Shown: positions 26,800 through 37,006, counted from the stretch's first letter. The stretch: 64,000 nucleotides of DNA from Roseitalea porphyridii (GCF_004331955.1 NZ_CP036532.1:1984001-2048000), one strand, 5' to 3'. The notes: generated by a model from the letters alone, not told the origin. Made by a program: numbers and translations.

Positions 26800-28845
26800 A
26801 TGGCAATGGACGACACAGGCGACCTCTTCGGCACTTCGCAAACACCGGCCGAGCGGCAGGCTCCGGCGCGCAAGCCGGCCCCGAAACCGGCGCCGGTGGC
26901 CACCGGCGATGGCGGCTACGACGCCTCGGCCATCGAGGTGCTCGAAGGTCTGGAACCAGTGCGCCGGCGTCCGGGCATGTACATCGGCGGCACCGACGCC
27001 AAGGCCCTGCACCATCTGTTCGCCGAGGTCATCGACAATTCGATGGACGAGGCGGTGGCCGGACACGCCACCTTCATCGAGGTGTCGCTCGACGCCGACG
27101 GTTCGCTTACCGTCACCGACAATGGCCGCGGCATCCCGGTCGACCCGCACCCCAAGTTCAAGGACAAGTCGGCGCTCGAAGTGATCATGACGACGCTGCA
27201 TGCGGGCGGCAAGTTCGACGGCAAGGCCTACGAGACCTCGGGTGGCCTGCACGGGGTCGGCGTCTCCGTCGTCAACGCCCTGTCGGATCAGCTCGACGTC
27301 GAGGTGGCGCGGGGCCGCAGGCTCTACCGCCAGCGCTTCGCGCGCGGCACGCCGCTCGGCCCGATCGAGGATCTGGGCGAGGTCCACAACCGGCGCGGCA
27401 CGAAGGTGCGGTTCCACCCAGACCCGGAGATCTTCGGCGAAACCGCGAAGTTCGACCCTGCGCGACTGGCGAAGATGGCCCGGTCGAAGGCCTATCTGTT
27501 CGGCGGTGTCGAAATCCGGTGGGAATGCGCCGAGGAACTGGTCGCGCCGAAGGATCGTGACAAGACCCCGCTGAAGGCGACCTTCCACTTCCCCGGCGGG
27601 CTGAAGGACTATCTCGAGGCCTCCCTGCCCGGCGACCACCGCATCGCCGACACCATCTTTTCCGGCCGGACCGAAAAGACCGGCGGACATGGCGCGGTCG
27701 AGTGGGCGATCACATGGCACACGGGCGACGGGTTCGTGCACTCCTACTGCAACACGATCCCGACCGGCGAAGGCGGCACGCACGAGGCCGGCCTGCGCCT
27801 TGCCATGACGCGCGGCCTGAAGGCCTATGGCGAGATGACCGGCAACAAGCGTGCTTCGGTCATCACAACCGAGGATGTGATGATCTCGGCGGCCGCGATG
27901 CTGTCGGTTTTCGTGCGCGAACCCGAGTTCGTCGGTCAGACCAAGGATCGTCTTGCGACGATCGAGGCCCAGAGGATCGTCGAGCAGGCGCTGCGCGATC
28001 CGTTCGACCACTGGCTGACCGCCTCGCCGCAACAGGCAAACCGGCTGCTCGAATGGGTGGTCGACCGTGCTGACGAGCGGCTGCGTCGCAGGAAGGAAAA
28101 GGAAATCAACCGCAAGAGCGCGGTGCGCAAGCTGCGCCTGCCGGGCAAGCTGGCGGACTGCTCGCAGAACTCGGCCGCAGGCGCCGAGATCTTCATCGTC
28201 GAGGGCGATTCGGCCGGCGGCTCGGCCAAGCAGGCCCGTAACCGCGCGACCCAGGCGATCCTGCCCCTGCGCGGCAAGATCCTCAACGTCGCCTCGGCCG
28301 GCCGCGACAAGCTGACCGCCAACCAGCAGATCGCCGACATCATCCAGGCGCTCGGCTGCGGCACCCGCTCGAAATATCGCGACGAGGATCTGCGCTACGA
28401 ACGCGTGATCATCATGACCGACGCCGACGTCGACGGCGCCCATATCGCGTCGCTGCTGATCACCTTCTTCTTCAACGAGATGCCGGAGCTGATCCGCAAC
28501 GGTCACCTGTTCCTAGCGGTGCCGCCGCTCTACAAGCTGACCCAGGGCGGGCGCACGCTCTATGCCCGCGACGACGCCCACCGCGCCGAACTGATGGAGC
28601 GCGAGTTCAACGCCAAGGGCAAGGTCGAGGTCTCCCGCTTCAAGGGGCTTGGCGAGATGCTGCCGAAGCAGCTCAAGGAAACGACGATGGACCCGAAGAA
28701 CCGGGCACTGCTGCGTGTCGAGGTCGACGAGATCGACACGGCCGGCACGCGCCGCACGGTCGACGACCTGATGGGAACCAAGCCGGAGGCGCGCTTCCGC
28801 TTCATCCAGGACAACGCCGCCTTCGCGCGCGACCTCGATATCTGA
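26800..28845 (+). CDS. parE: DNA topoisomerase IV subunit B
   Basis: ParE is the ATPase subunit of topoisomerase IV, which separates replicated chromosomes. It has 681 residues: a GHKL ATPase domain (EVIDNSMDEAVAG, DNGRGIPVDPHPK, GGLHGVGVSVVNALS), a transducer domain, and a TOPRIM domain with IVEGDSAGGSA and MTDADVDGAHI. An ATG lies at 26800 and another at 26806; either could be used. It ends 36 bp before the end of the convergent DUF2336 gene. Confidence 0.96.
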   Translation: MAMDDTGDLFGTSQTPAERQAPARKPAPKPAPVATGDGGYDASAIEVLEGLEPVRRRPGMYIGGTDAKALHHLFAEVIDNSMDEAVAGHATFIEVSLDADGSLTVTDNGRGIPVDPHPKFKDKSALEVIMTTLHAGGKFDGKAYETSGGLHGVGVSVVNALSDQLDVEVARGRRLYRQRFARGTPLGPIEDLGEVHNRRGTKVRFHPDPEIFGETAKFDPARLAKMARSKAYLFGGVEIRWECAEELVAPKDRDKTPLKATFHFPGGLKDYLEASLPGDHRIADTIFSGRTEKTGGHGAVEWAITWHTGDGFVHSYCNTIPTGEGGTHEAGLRLAMTRGLKAYGEMTGNKRASVITTEDVMISAAAMLSVFVREPEFVGQTKDRLATIEAQRIVEQALRDPFDHWLTASPQQANRLLEWVVDRADERLRRRKEKEINRKSAVRKLRLPGKLADCSQNSAAGAEIFIVEGDSAGGSAKQARNRATQAILPLRGKILNVASAGRDKLTANQQIADIIQALGCGTRSKYRDEDLRYERVIIMTDADVDGAHIASLLITFFFNEMPELIRNGHLFLAVPPLYKLTQGGRTLYARDDAHRAELMEREFNAKGKVEVSRFKGLGEMLPKQLKETTMDPKNRALLRVEVDEIDTAGTRRTVDDLMGTKPEARFRFIQDNAAFARDLDI

Positions 28846-28880
28846 ACCGCGCCGACGTTTCGTCCCCGGCGCAAGCGACT

Positions 28881-30020
28881 TCAGGCGGCGGCGAGATCGC
28901 GGGCATGCGCCCGGGCATTGTCGCGCATGGCGTCCAGATGGATCGATCGCAGCAGGCCCAGAATGTCGTCGTTCGCCGCATCGCGCCGGCCGGCGGTCTC
29001 GCGCTCCATGCGTTCGAGCACGCGCCGCGTGATCTCCTGCACCCCGGCCGAAAGGCGCCCCACGGCGACATCGCGCCACAGCGCAACCGCCTGCACGAAG
29101 ACCGGCTGAACCGTGTCGGCGAGCCCGGCATTGGTCAGCAACGCGCGCAACTGGTTGGTGCGCTCGTTCACCAGGATCGCCGTGACGCGCTGTGGCGGCA
29201 CGTCCGCGAGCGAGGACAGCACCGAGGCAAGAAAATCGATCTGGCCGCGACAGACCGCCCGCACCAGCAGGACGGTCGTCAGGTCGCCATGATCGCGCAT
29301 CGGGTCGACCAGCGCGGCGCAGCCCGCCGTGTCGAGCTGCGCCATGAGCGCACACAATGCCTTCTGCTCACCATCGCGCACCAGATGATCGGCCATTTCC
29401 GGCCCCGCGACGGCCCGGATGAAGGGACTTTCGCCGAGCGCCTGGCCGGCCGCCTTCATCAGGCGGTAGCGAAGCTCCGGCGGCAGGTCGCTGCGTTCGA
29501 GCAGCGCGCCGCGCAGGTTCGCATGGCCGGCAAACCGGTCCACGATCATGTCGAGGCAATCGCGGCACACGCGGGCATTGGCGTTGCCGACCAGTTCGAG
29601 AACCGCATCGGCAGCGCCGTGCCTGCTCAACGCACGCGCCAGCGAATTCGACACTTCCGCGCGGCCGGCGATCAGGCGCTGCAGGGCCGGCGGCGATGTG
29701 CGGGCACGTTCGATCAGGTCGCCGTCATGGATCACCGGCGACCGGGCGATGACGATCGCGGCGATGTCGATCTGGTCGTGAACCAGCGCGGTGACGATCT
29801 GTGCCGGCGCGCGGGCGCTGCCCGAAAGCGCCTCGGCCAGCGCGAACCGCACCTTCGGGGAAGGATCGTCGAGCAGAAGCGTCAGCGCCGCCTCGGCCGC
29901 GATGCGGTCGTCGATATCGAGGTCGGACTGGAGATAGGCCCGCGCGAGCGCCGAAGCCGCCGCCGCGCGGCGCGCCACGTCCGCTGAGTCCTTCCATTTC
30001 AGGAAATGCCGAACAATCAA
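28881..30020 (-). CDS. DUF2336 family protein (helical repeat)
   Basis: This protein of the alphaproteobacterial DUF2336 family is made of helical repeats, with sequences such as LLLDDPSPKVRFALAEAL and regular Leu/Ala helices to the end. The function is unknown. I prefer a TTG start at 30020 (IVRHFLKWKD, 379 residues), because the family usually begins at this motif. The longer frame from GTG at 30128 would begin inside a 7-bp hairpin (30111-30128). The true start remains uncertain. It is downstream of the nitroreductase on the same strand. Confidence 0.8.
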   Translation of the reverse strand: MIVRHFLKWKDSADVARRAAAASALARAYLQSDLDIDDRIAAEAALTLLLDDPSPKVRFALAEALSGSARAPAQIVTALVHDQIDIAAIVIARSPVIHDGDLIERARTSPPALQRLIAGRAEVSNSLARALSRHGAADAVLELVGNANARVCRDCLDMIVDRFAGHANLRGALLERSDLPPELRYRLMKAAGQALGESPFIRAVAGPEMADHLVRDGEQKALCALMAQLDTAGCAALVDPMRDHGDLTTVLLVRAVCRGQIDFLASVLSSLADVPPQRVTAILVNERTNQLRALLTNAGLADTVQPVFVQAVALWRDVAVGRLSAGVQEITRRVLERMERETAGRRDAANDDILGLLRSIHLDAMRDNARAHARDLAAA

Positions 30021-30110
30021 TGCCGTAAGCCCCGTCGCCGAAAGATGAACCGACGCTAGGAGCAAATGGTTTACGTTTGGTTCACCATGCCAGTTGGGAC
30101 TTCGGTAACC

Positions 30111-30128
30111 GTGCGGCCTGCGCCGCAC
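30111..30128. terminator. Hairpin just after the nitroreductase stop codon
   Basis: GTGCGGC pairs with GCCGCAC around a CTGC loop, three bases past the nitroreductase stop. There is no T-run on the minus strand, so this may be a weak terminator or a message-stabilising hairpin. Confidence 0.35.
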
Positions 30129-30131
30129 ACG

Positions 30132-30758
30132 TCAGGCCGAACCGTCGTAGGGCCCTTCGTAATGCGAGATCAACGCGTCCAGATCGGGCCGCGGCCGGTC
30201 CGGAATCGGCGTGTCGTAGTCGCCGATATGGACGACGGCCGCCATCCGCTCGTGCGGCGCAAGGCCAAGGATTGCCCGGCCTTCGGCGTCGTCGCTGTAC
30301 CAGCCGGTCACCCAGTTGACCGCAAATCCCGCCGCCGTGGCGGCCGTGACGAGGTTCATCGCGACCGCACCGGCCGACAGGAACTGCTCCCATTCGGGGA
30401 TCCGCTCGTGCGACCCGGCCGTCGAGACCACGCCGATCGCCACCGGCGCGCGTCGCAGGCGATTGCGCTCGCGTTCGAGGTCATCGGCGCTGGTCTCCGG
30501 ATCGCGTGCCGCGACCAGCGCGGCGAGGGCGTCGCCGATTCGCGCGCCATCGTCCGGCCGGTAGATGACGAAACGCCAGGGCTCGAGCCGGCCGTGATCG
30601 GGCGCCCGGGCGGCAATCGCCAGCAGCCGGCGCAGCATCGCATCGTCGGGACCCGGACCGCGGAATTGCGTAAGCGGCACCGATTTGCGCCGCTCGAGGA
30701 ACGATAGGACCTCCTCGTGGCGTTCGCCGGGCTGGATCAGGGACATCGAGCGGGACAT
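30132..30758 (-). CDS. Nitroreductase family protein (YdjA-like)
   Basis: This FMN-dependent flavoprotein of the nitroreductase superfamily has 208 residues when read from ATG at 30758 (MSRSMSLIQP), preceded by GGAGGTCCC. The FMN phosphate-binding segment ERRKSVPLTQF and the motif RAPDHGRLEPWRFV are typical of the small YdjA type. The physiological substrate is unknown. It is divergent from the secreted-protein gene and reads toward the DUF2336 gene. Confidence 0.88.
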   Translation of the reverse strand: MSRSMSLIQPGERHEEVLSFLERRKSVPLTQFRGPGPDDAMLRRLLAIAARAPDHGRLEPWRFVIYRPDDGARIGDALAALVAARDPETSADDLERERNRLRRAPVAIGVVSTAGSHERIPEWEQFLSAGAVAMNLVTAATAAGFAVNWVTGWYSDDAEGRAILGLAPHERMAAVVHIGDYDTPIPDRPRPDLDALISHYEGPYDGSA

Positions 30759-30835
30759 GGGACCTCCGTCTTGGCGCACGTCCTATGCGACAACGGCCTT
30801 GAAATTGCCACCGCTTTGGGCTGTGACACTTGGCC

Positions 30836-31831
30836 ATGATGCATGCTTCGATGTTTCCCCCGGCCCGCGCGGGCCTTGCCGCGATCGCCACGCTGCTGGC
30901 CGCGCTCTTGTGCCCGTCGACGAATGCCGGCGCACAGGAGACCGACGACGGCCTGCCGCCGATCGAGGTTCCGGCAGATGCGGCCGCGACCCTGCCCGAA
31001 CTCGACCTGCCCGGCCTGACCAGCTACGCGCCGGCCGATCGTGTGGCGCCGCTGACCGGTGCGACGGCGGGCGAACTGTTCCTCGAGGCCAAACTCAGCG
31101 AGGAAGGCGCGACGGTCGGCAACGGGCTCGTCTGGCGTATCTTCGACACCCAGGCCGGACCGGACGGCACCTTGCCGCTGATCGCGACCGCTCAGGGCGG
31201 CGCGGCGCAGTTCGCGCTCGAACCGGGAAGCTATCTCGTGCACGCCGCCTTCGGGCGCGCCAGCGCGAGCGCCCGCGTCTCGATCGGACAGGAAACACGC
31301 CGTCAGACCATGGTGCTGAACGCGGGCGGGCTGAAGCTCGACGCCTCCCTGCCCGACGGCAGCGCGGTGCGACGCGGCAAGCTCGCCTTCGACATCTTCG
31401 ACATGAACGCCGATGGCGAACGCGATCTGATCCTGCCGGGGGTGCCGCCGGGCAAGACGGTCCGGCTTCCGGCGGGCACCTACCATGTCGTCTCGCGCTA
31501 TGGCGACGTGAACGCCAACATTCGCGCAGACCTGCGTGTGGAGCCGGGCAAGCTCACCGAAGCCGCGATCGAGCATCGCGCCGCGCAGGTCACGCTCAAC
31601 CTTGTTCGTTCAGAGAACGGCTTCCCGCTGGCCGATACCGCATGGTCGGTGATCGGCGCATCGGGCGAGGTGCTGTTCGAGGATGTCGGCGCCTACCCCA
31701 CGATGATCCTCGCCTCGGGCGAATACACCGCGATCGCCAACCACCGCCAGAACATCTACCAGCACAATTTCCAGGTCGTTGCGGGTCGGGACGTGACCGT
31801 GCGCGTCATGGCAACCGACGCCGCTCAATAG
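30836..31831 (+). CDS. Secreted protein of unknown function
   Basis: This protein of about 331 residues has a clear signal peptide (hydrophobic core AAIATLLAALL, likely cut after NAGAQ). The mature part is rich in beta structure and contains three weakly similar segments of the form 'G-x-Y-x-V/A-x-x-x-Y/F-G' (for example LEPGSYLVHAAFG, LPAGTYHVVSRYG and LASGEYTAIANH), like carboxypeptidase-regulatory or Ig-like folds. ATG codons lie at 30836, 30839 and 30854; I take the first. The TTG at 30830 is less likely. It converges on the acyltransferase gene. Confidence 0.75.
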   Translation: MMHASMFPPARAGLAAIATLLAALLCPSTNAGAQETDDGLPPIEVPADAAATLPELDLPGLTSYAPADRVAPLTGATAGELFLEAKLSEEGATVGNGLVWRIFDTQAGPDGTLPLIATAQGGAAQFALEPGSYLVHAAFGRASASARVSIGQETRRQTMVLNAGGLKLDASLPDGSAVRRGKLAFDIFDMNADGERDLILPGVPPGKTVRLPAGTYHVVSRYGDVNANIRADLRVEPGKLTEAAIEHRAAQVTLNLVRSENGFPLADTAWSVIGASGEVLFEDVGAYPTMILASGEYTAIANHRQNIYQHNFQVVAGRDVTVRVMATDAAQ

Positions 31832-31855
31832 CCGCCGCACCCGATCGACGGCGTC

Positions 31856-32746
31856 TCAGCCGCAGGGGCCGGCGTTGAGCTCTTCGACATGGGCGCCGCC
31901 GCGGCCGCTCGGGTCGAGCCGGAAGACGCTGTCGTGCAGGTGCTGCAGCAACTGCTTGCGGTCGCGGTACTGAGCCAGTTCGTCCCATGGCATGACATCG
32001 CCGATCCACGCCTTGATCTGCCGACCGTAAAGGCGCTGGAACTCGCGGATCAGCAACGACGTCCGCAGCGTCAGCGAAAACTGGCTGACCAGATGGAACA
32101 CGCGCCCGTTCTGCCCCTCGAAATAGACCGGAACGACCGACGCGTTGGCGGCCTGCACGAGCTTGGCGACGAAAACCTTCCACGGCAGGTCGCGCGCCCG
32201 ACCGAGCCCCTTGGGCGCGGTGGCGACGCCGCCGGACGGGAAGATGACGATCGTCACGCCCTCCTTGAGCAGCCTGAGCGCCTCCTGGCGCGTCTTGAGA
32301 TTAAGCGCCAGCGCTTCCTTGTTCTCCTCGAACGAGATCGGCAGCGAATAGGGCTTGAGCTCGGGAACCTTCAGGAGATCGTTGTTGATGATGACGCGGA
32401 ACGGCCGGCCCAGCCGCTCGGCCAGCGACAGGAACGCGATTCCGTCGCCGATGCCGTAGGGATGATTGGCGACCATGACGAGCGGCGTGTCGGGCAGGTC
32501 CTCGGGCGGCCAGCGCCCCCCGCCCGCCTCGAGCCGGACCTCGATGAGGTTGAGCATCTCGGTGAAGACATCGTCACGCTTGCCGAAGATCTCGCTGCGC
32601 CAGAACTCGTAGAGTTCGGCCAGCCGGTCGCGGCCCGACATGTTCTCGACCGTATGGATGATCCACCGCTTGACCGGCGGATCGGTCGGCCGCGCATATG
32701 ACAGTTCAGCGAAGCGAACGTTCCGTGTCATGGTCTTCGATGGCAT
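31856..32746 (-). CDS. Lysophospholipid acyltransferase-like protein
   Basis: This 296-residue protein resembles PlsC-like glycerophospholipid acyltransferases. The motif NHPYGIGDG corresponds to the catalytic NHP-DG block of this family, and VIFPSGGVATAPKG is the second conserved block. I chose ATG at 32746 (MPSKTMTRN), which follows AAGGGGC; ATG at 32731 is also possible. It probably acts at the inner face of the membrane on a phospholipid or an aminolipid; the acyl acceptor is not clear. It lies 78 bp after thrS on the same strand. Confidence 0.82.
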   Translation of the reverse strand: MPSKTMTRNVRFAELSYARPTDPPVKRWIIHTVENMSGRDRLAELYEFWRSEIFGKRDDVFTEMLNLIEVRLEAGGGRWPPEDLPDTPLVMVANHPYGIGDGIAFLSLAERLGRPFRVIINNDLLKVPELKPYSLPISFEENKEALALNLKTRQEALRLLKEGVTIVIFPSGGVATAPKGLGRARDLPWKVFVAKLVQAANASVVPVYFEGQNGRVFHLVSQFSLTLRTSLLIREFQRLYGRQIKAWIGDVMPWDELAQYRDRKQLLQHLHDSVFRLDPSGRGGAHVEELNAGPCG

Positions 32747-32824
32747 GCCCCTTCGAAATGGTGCGCTTGTGTAGCAACTCAAGGCGATCGTGTCCCGCAA
32801 AAGCGGAACACGATCACGCATGAT

Positions 32825-34816
32825 TTATGCTGCAGCGCGCGCCTTCGCCTGCCGCCTGCGGCGAAGATCGGGAGGCGTGGCCTCGTCCGACAGGCTCTCG
32901 ACCACCGCATCGAAGCCGAGCGTCGACTGATCGCGCGAACCGAGCCGGCGGATGGAGACCGTGCGCTCCTCCGCCTCGCGGCGCCCGCACACGAGAATGA
33001 CCGGCACCTTGGCGAGCGAGTGCTCGCGCACCTTGTAGTTGATCTTCTCGTTGCGAAGGTCCGTCTCGACGTGAAGCCCGGCCTCCCGCAAGGCCTCGGC
33101 CAGTTCCTCGGCATAGGGGTCGGCTTCGGACGTGATCGTCGCGACGACTGCCTGCACGGGCGCCAGCCACAGCGGCAGGTGGCCGGCATAGCTTTCGAGC
33201 ACGATACCCAGGAACCGCTCCATCGAACCGCAGATGGCGCGGTGGACCATCACCGGCCGCTTCTTCTCGGAATCGGAGTCGATGTAGAACGCGCCGAAGC
33301 GTTCGGGCAGGTTGAAGTCGACCTGGGTCGTGCCGACCTGCCATTCGCGGCCGATCGCGTCCTTGAGCGTATACTCGAACTTGGGTCCGTAGAACGTGCC
33401 CTCGCCCTCGTTGATGCCGGTCGTGATGCGGTCGTCCTCGGCCGCCATGCGTTCGAGCGAGGTCTTCAGGATGTCCTCGGCATGGTCCCACATGGCGTCG
33501 GTGCCGACGCGCTTTTCGGGCCGCGTGGCCAGCTTGACCTCGACCTCCTCGAAGCCGAAATCGGCATAGACCGACATCATCAGATCGTTGATCTTCAGGA
33601 TCTCGGCCTCGAGTTGCTCCTCGGTGCAGAAGATATGCGCATCGTCCTGGGTGAAGCCACGCACGCGCATCAGCCCGTGCAGGGCGCCCGAGGGCTCGTA
33701 GCGGTGCACGACGCCGAACTCGGCCAGCCGGATCGGCAGGTCGCGATAGCTCTTAAGGCCGTGCTTGAAGATCTGCACGTGCCCCGGGCAGTTCATCGGC
33801 TTGAGCGCGAACGTGCGCTGGTCTTCCACTTCCGGGTCGGCCGAGCGCACGCCGAACATGTTCTCCTTGTACCAGCCCCAGTGACCGGACGTTTCCCAGA
33901 GGTCCGAGACCAGCACCTGTGGTGCGTTGACCTCTTCATAGACGCCCTCGAGGCGCCGCCGCATGTAAGCAACGACCGTCTGGAAGATGCGCCAGCCCTT
34001 GGCGTGCCAGAACACCGTGCCCGGCCCCTCTTCCTGGAAATGGAACAGGTCCATCTCGCGTCCCAGGCGTCTGTGGTCGCGCTTTTCGGCCTCCTCGATC
34101 ATGTGCAGATAGGCGTCGAGCTGGTCCTGGCTGGCCCATGCTGTGCCGTAGATGCGCGAAAGCATCTCGTTGTTGGAATCGCCGCGCCAGTAGGCGCCGG
34201 CCACCTTGGTCAGCTTGAACGCATTGCCCACTTGGCCCGTCGAGACCATGTGCGGGCCACGACACAGGTCGAACCAGTCGCCCTGGCGGTAGATCTTGAC
34301 GTCCTCGCCTTCGGGAATGGCGTCGACGAGTTCGACCTTGTAGCGCTCGCCCATGTCGGCGAAGACCTCCTTGGCCTTCTCGCGCGGCCAGATCTCCTTC
34401 TCGAAGCGCGCATTACGCTTGATGATCTCGGCCATCTTCTTTTCGATGACCGGCAGGTCCTCGGGCGTGAACGGCTCGTTCTTGGCGAAATCGTAGAAGA
34501 AGCCGTTGTCGATCACCGGGCCGATGGTGACCTGCGTGCCGGGCCACAATTCCTGCACCGCCTCGGCCATCACGTGCGCCGCATCGTGCCGAATCAGCTC
34601 CAGGGCGCGCGGGTCCTCGCGGGTGACGATCTCGATGGCGCCGTCCTCGACCGGATCGGCAAGATCGCGCAGGCGCCCGTCGAGCGCGATGGCGACGGCC
34701 TTCTTGGCGAGCGATTTGGAGATGGATTGCGCGACGTCCGCGCCGGTCGCTCCGGGGGGAAAGACGCGTTCGGAGCCATCGGGGAAAACAAGGGAAACGT
34801 CGCCGGTTGCGGCCAT
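32825..34816 (-). CDS. thrS: Threonyl-tRNA synthetase
   Basis: ThrS charges tRNA-Thr. I chose ATG at 34816 ([12 protein letters not shown]), preceded by AAAGGAGATCAGAC, giving 663 residues. The layout is complete: TGS domain (about 1-65), the SAD editing domain, class II catalytic core with MNCPGHV and [17 protein letters not shown], and a C-terminal anticodon domain. The C-terminal tail [12 protein letters not shown] is basic. It is divergent from the DUF1622 gene. Confidence 0.97.
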   Translation of the reverse strand: MAATGDVSLVFPDGSERVFPPGATGADVAQSISKSLAKKAVAIALDGRLRDLADPVEDGAIEIVTREDPRALELIRHDAAHVMAEAVQELWPGTQVTIGPVIDNGFFYDFAKNEPFTPEDLPVIEKKMAEIIKRNARFEKEIWPREKAKEVFADMGERYKVELVDAIPEGEDVKIYRQGDWFDLCRGPHMVSTGQVGNAFKLTKVAGAYWRGDSNNEMLSRIYGTAWASQDQLDAYLHMIEEAEKRDHRRLGREMDLFHFQEEGPGTVFWHAKGWRIFQTVVAYMRRRLEGVYEEVNAPQVLVSDLWETSGHWGWYKENMFGVRSADPEVEDQRTFALKPMNCPGHVQIFKHGLKSYRDLPIRLAEFGVVHRYEPSGALHGLMRVRGFTQDDAHIFCTEEQLEAEILKINDLMMSVYADFGFEEVEVKLATRPEKRVGTDAMWDHAEDILKTSLERMAAEDDRITTGINEGEGTFYGPKFEYTLKDAIGREWQVGTTQVDFNLPERFGAFYIDSDSEKKRPVMVHRAICGSMERFLGIVLESYAGHLPLWLAPVQAVVATITSEADPYAEELAEALREAGLHVETDLRNEKINYKVREHSLAKVPVILVCGRREAEERTVSIRRLGSRDQSTLGFDAVVESLSDEATPPDLRRRRQAKARAAA

Positions 34817-34990
34817 GTCTGATCTCCTTTCCAGTCCCGCATACAAGCGCGGGTGGTTCTGTTGCATCGCGCAGATAGGCGATTGCATGGCCGAGGTAAA
34901 CCCGGGCCCGGCTGGCCGGGCCGCACATTGCCTCATACGCCCGCCGCGTCGATAAGAGAGGCGGAGACGGGTCCTGAGGGGAAAGAGGCG

Positions 34991-35389
34991 ATGGAAGAGA
35001 TCACCGGCAACGGGGTGGCCGCGGGCCTTTCGCCACCCTGGTTCGAGGCGCTCCTGCACCAGGTCGCATTCGCCGCAGAACTGCTCGGCGTCGGCGCGAT
35101 CATCGCGGGCGGGCTGCTTGCGATCTGGCGGGCGGCGCGGCACTGGCTCGACCCGGGTCTGCGCGATCGAACCTATCATACGTTCCGGCTGACCCTGGCC
35201 CGCGGCATCCTGCTCGGGCTCGAATTCCTCGTCGCCGCCGACATCATCGGCACCGTGGCCTTCGAGCCGACGCTGCAGAACCTTTCGGTGCTCGCCGTGA
35301 TCGTCGCGATCCGCACGTTCCTGAGCTTCTCGCTGACCATGGAGATCGAGGGCCGCCTGCCCTGGCGGGACGACCGGCCGCCCAAGTGA
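34991..35389 (+). CDS. DUF1622 family membrane protein
   Basis: This 132-residue protein with three hydrophobic segments (about 28-48, 70-92 and 95-115) belongs to the DUF1622 family. Its characteristic centre is [20 protein letters not shown] followed by [19 protein letters not shown]. Function is unknown. The ATG at 34991 has AGAGG upstream; an upstream extension from 34853 lacks family similarity. It ends 94 bp before the tRNA gene. Confidence 0.85.
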   Translation: MEEITGNGVAAGLSPPWFEALLHQVAFAAELLGVGAIIAGGLLAIWRAARHWLDPGLRDRTYHTFRLTLARGILLGLEFLVAADIIGTVAFEPTLQNLSVLAVIVAIRTFLSFSLTMEIEGRLPWRDDRPPK

Positions 35390-35483
35390 GCAAGCGGCGC
35401 GATTTCCCCCGCGCGCTCTTGTCGAACCAGATGGCGTTTGCTATCCGCGCCCGGTCAGCCTATCTGGCTGTCGTCACCGGTGT

Positions 35484-35568
35484 GCGGCCGTGGCGGAATT
35501 GGTAGACGCGCAGCGTTGAGGTCGCTGTGGGGCAACCCGTGGAAGTTCGAGTCTTCTCGGCCGCACCA
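35484..35568 (+). tRNA. tRNA-Leu (anticodon GAG)
   Basis: The 85-base sequence folds as a class II tRNA with a long variable arm. The acceptor stem is GCGGCCG paired with CGGCCGC, the anticodon stem CAGCG/CGCTG holds the loop TTGAGGT (anticodon GAG, reading CUC/CUU), the T arm contains TTCGAGT, and CCA is encoded. It marks the point where core genes give way to catabolic genes. Confidence 0.95.
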
Positions 35569-35612
35569 TCCCTTTCCCAGATCAGTCCTTCCTGCGGGCG
35601 CGCTGCGGCCGG

Positions 35613-35630
35613 CCGGGTCTTCGTACCCGG
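35613..35630. terminator. Hairpin between tRNA-Leu and the convergent dctM
   Basis: CCGGGT pairs with ACCCGG around CTTCGT. It lies between convergent transcripts. There is no T-run on either side, so a terminator role is only a guess. Confidence 0.35.
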
Positions 35631-35722
35631 AGAATGCGCTCGGTATCGCTTTGGATATGGGCCGTGTCCGCCAAACCCTTCGAATCGGGTCTGCGCCAGC
35701 GAAAACGTCGGGGCGGTTGCCG

Positions 35723-37006
35723 TCAGTCGACGAAGCCGGCCGCGCGCGGCAGGAACAGCACCAGGTCCGGGACGTAGGTGATCAGCAAAAGGACCACCGT
35801 CATCACGCCCCACAGCGGATAGACCTTGCGCGTGACCGCCGAGATCGGACGTCCCGCGACCAGCGCCGAGACGAACAGGGTCCCCCCGAACGGTGGCGTG
35901 ATCATCCCGATGACGCAGTTGAACACGAACACGATCGCGATGTGGTTGGGATCGAAGCCGTACGATGCGGCAACCTCGAGGAAGATCGGGCTGAGCAGCA
36001 GGATGATGGCGAACCCTTCCATCGGCATGCCCAGAAGCATCAGGAAGATGTTCATCACGACGAGGAACAGCCATGCCGACTCGACATTGGCCTGGAACCA
36101 GCCCGCCACCGCGTCAGGCACGCCGACCGCGGCCATCAGCCAGTTGAAGATGGTAGCCCCGCCGACCAGGAACATGATCGCAGACGAGATCGCGCCGGCC
36201 CGCAGCGTGACCTTCGGGATGTCGGACCATTTCAGTTCGCGATAGACAAACTTGCCGACCAGGATCGTGTAGACCACGGCCACGCCGGCGGCCTCGGTCG
36301 GCGTGAACAGACCGCTGAAGATGCCGCCGCTGATCACCACGGCAAGCCCCATAGCCGGCACCGCCTGGATGAAGGTCCGTCCGACCTCTCCCAACGAAAA
36401 GGTGCCCGAAGCTGCGTACTGCTCGCCGCCCTTCTTGGCGTGTCGGTAGGACAGGTACAGCAGCGCAGGCACGACGAGCAGCCCGGGTATGATGCCGCCA
36501 AGGAACAGCGCCGACACCGAGAGGTTGTTGGTCACCGCGATCAGGACCAGCATCGTGCTGGGCGGCAGGATCTGCGCCAGCGTTCCGGCGGTGCCGATCA
36601 GGGCGGCGGAGAAGTCGATATTGTACTTTCGCCGGCGCATGTCCGGCATGAGCGCCGACGACACCGCCGCCGTGTCGGCGCTGCCCGAACCCGACATCGC
36701 GGCGAGCGCCGTCGCGGTGAGCACCGCCACCATCAGCAGCGATCCGGTGATCCAGCCGACCAGCGCCATGGCAAAGGCGATGATCCGGCGCGCCAGCCCG
36801 CCCGCTTCCATCAGCATCCCGGTGAGAAGGAAGAACGGGATTGCCATCAGCGTGAAATTGTTGAGGCCGGCGACGAACCGGTGCGCGACCAGCACGAGCG
36901 GCAGGTCCGAGGCGATCACGGCGACAAGGGCGGCAAGGCCGAAGACGAACGCGACCGGCACGCCAAGCAGAATGAAGAAGAAGAAGCCGGCGGCCAGCGT
37001 GCTCAT
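35723..37006 (-). CDS. TRAP transporter large permease (DctM)
   Basis: This 427-residue membrane protein with about 12 hydrophobic segments is the ion-driven subunit of a TRAP transporter. Typical stretches are VPVAFVFGLAALV near the start, SGSGSADTAAVSSALMPDM, and GMITPPFGGTLFVSA near the end. It overlaps the DctQ gene by four bases (ATGA-type coupling). TRAP systems import carboxylates, including sugar acids and amino-acid-like compounds; the substrate depends on DctP. Confidence 0.95.
   Translation of the reverse strand: MSTLAAGFFFFILLGVPVAFVFGLAALVAVIASDLPLVLVAHRFVAGLNNFTLMAIPFFLLTGMLMEAGGLARRIIAFAMALVGWITGSLLMVAVLTATALAAMSGSGSADTAAVSSALMPDMRRRKYNIDFSAALIGTAGTLAQILPPSTMLVLIAVTNNLSVSALFLGGIIPGLLVVPALLYLSYRHAKKGGEQYAASGTFSLGEVGRTFIQAVPAMGLAVVISGGIFSGLFTPTEAAGVAVVYTILVGKFVYRELKWSDIPKVTLRAGAISSAIMFLVGGATIFNWLMAAVGVPDAVAGWFQANVESAWLFLVVMNIFLMLLGMPMEGFAIILLLSPIFLEVAASYGFDPNHIAIVFVFNCVIGMITPPFGGTLFVSALVAGRPISAVTRKVYPLWGVMTVVLLLITYVPDLVLFLPRAAGFVD

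Noticed and set aside
32825-35179. A 784-residue reading of thrS
   Set aside because: The extra N-terminal residues lie in the divergent promoter gap; ATG 34816 has a strong ribosome binding site and starts at the TGS domain.
35540-35568. tRNA-Leu 3' end as an attachment site
   Set aside because: I found no second copy of the sequence and no integrase in the window.
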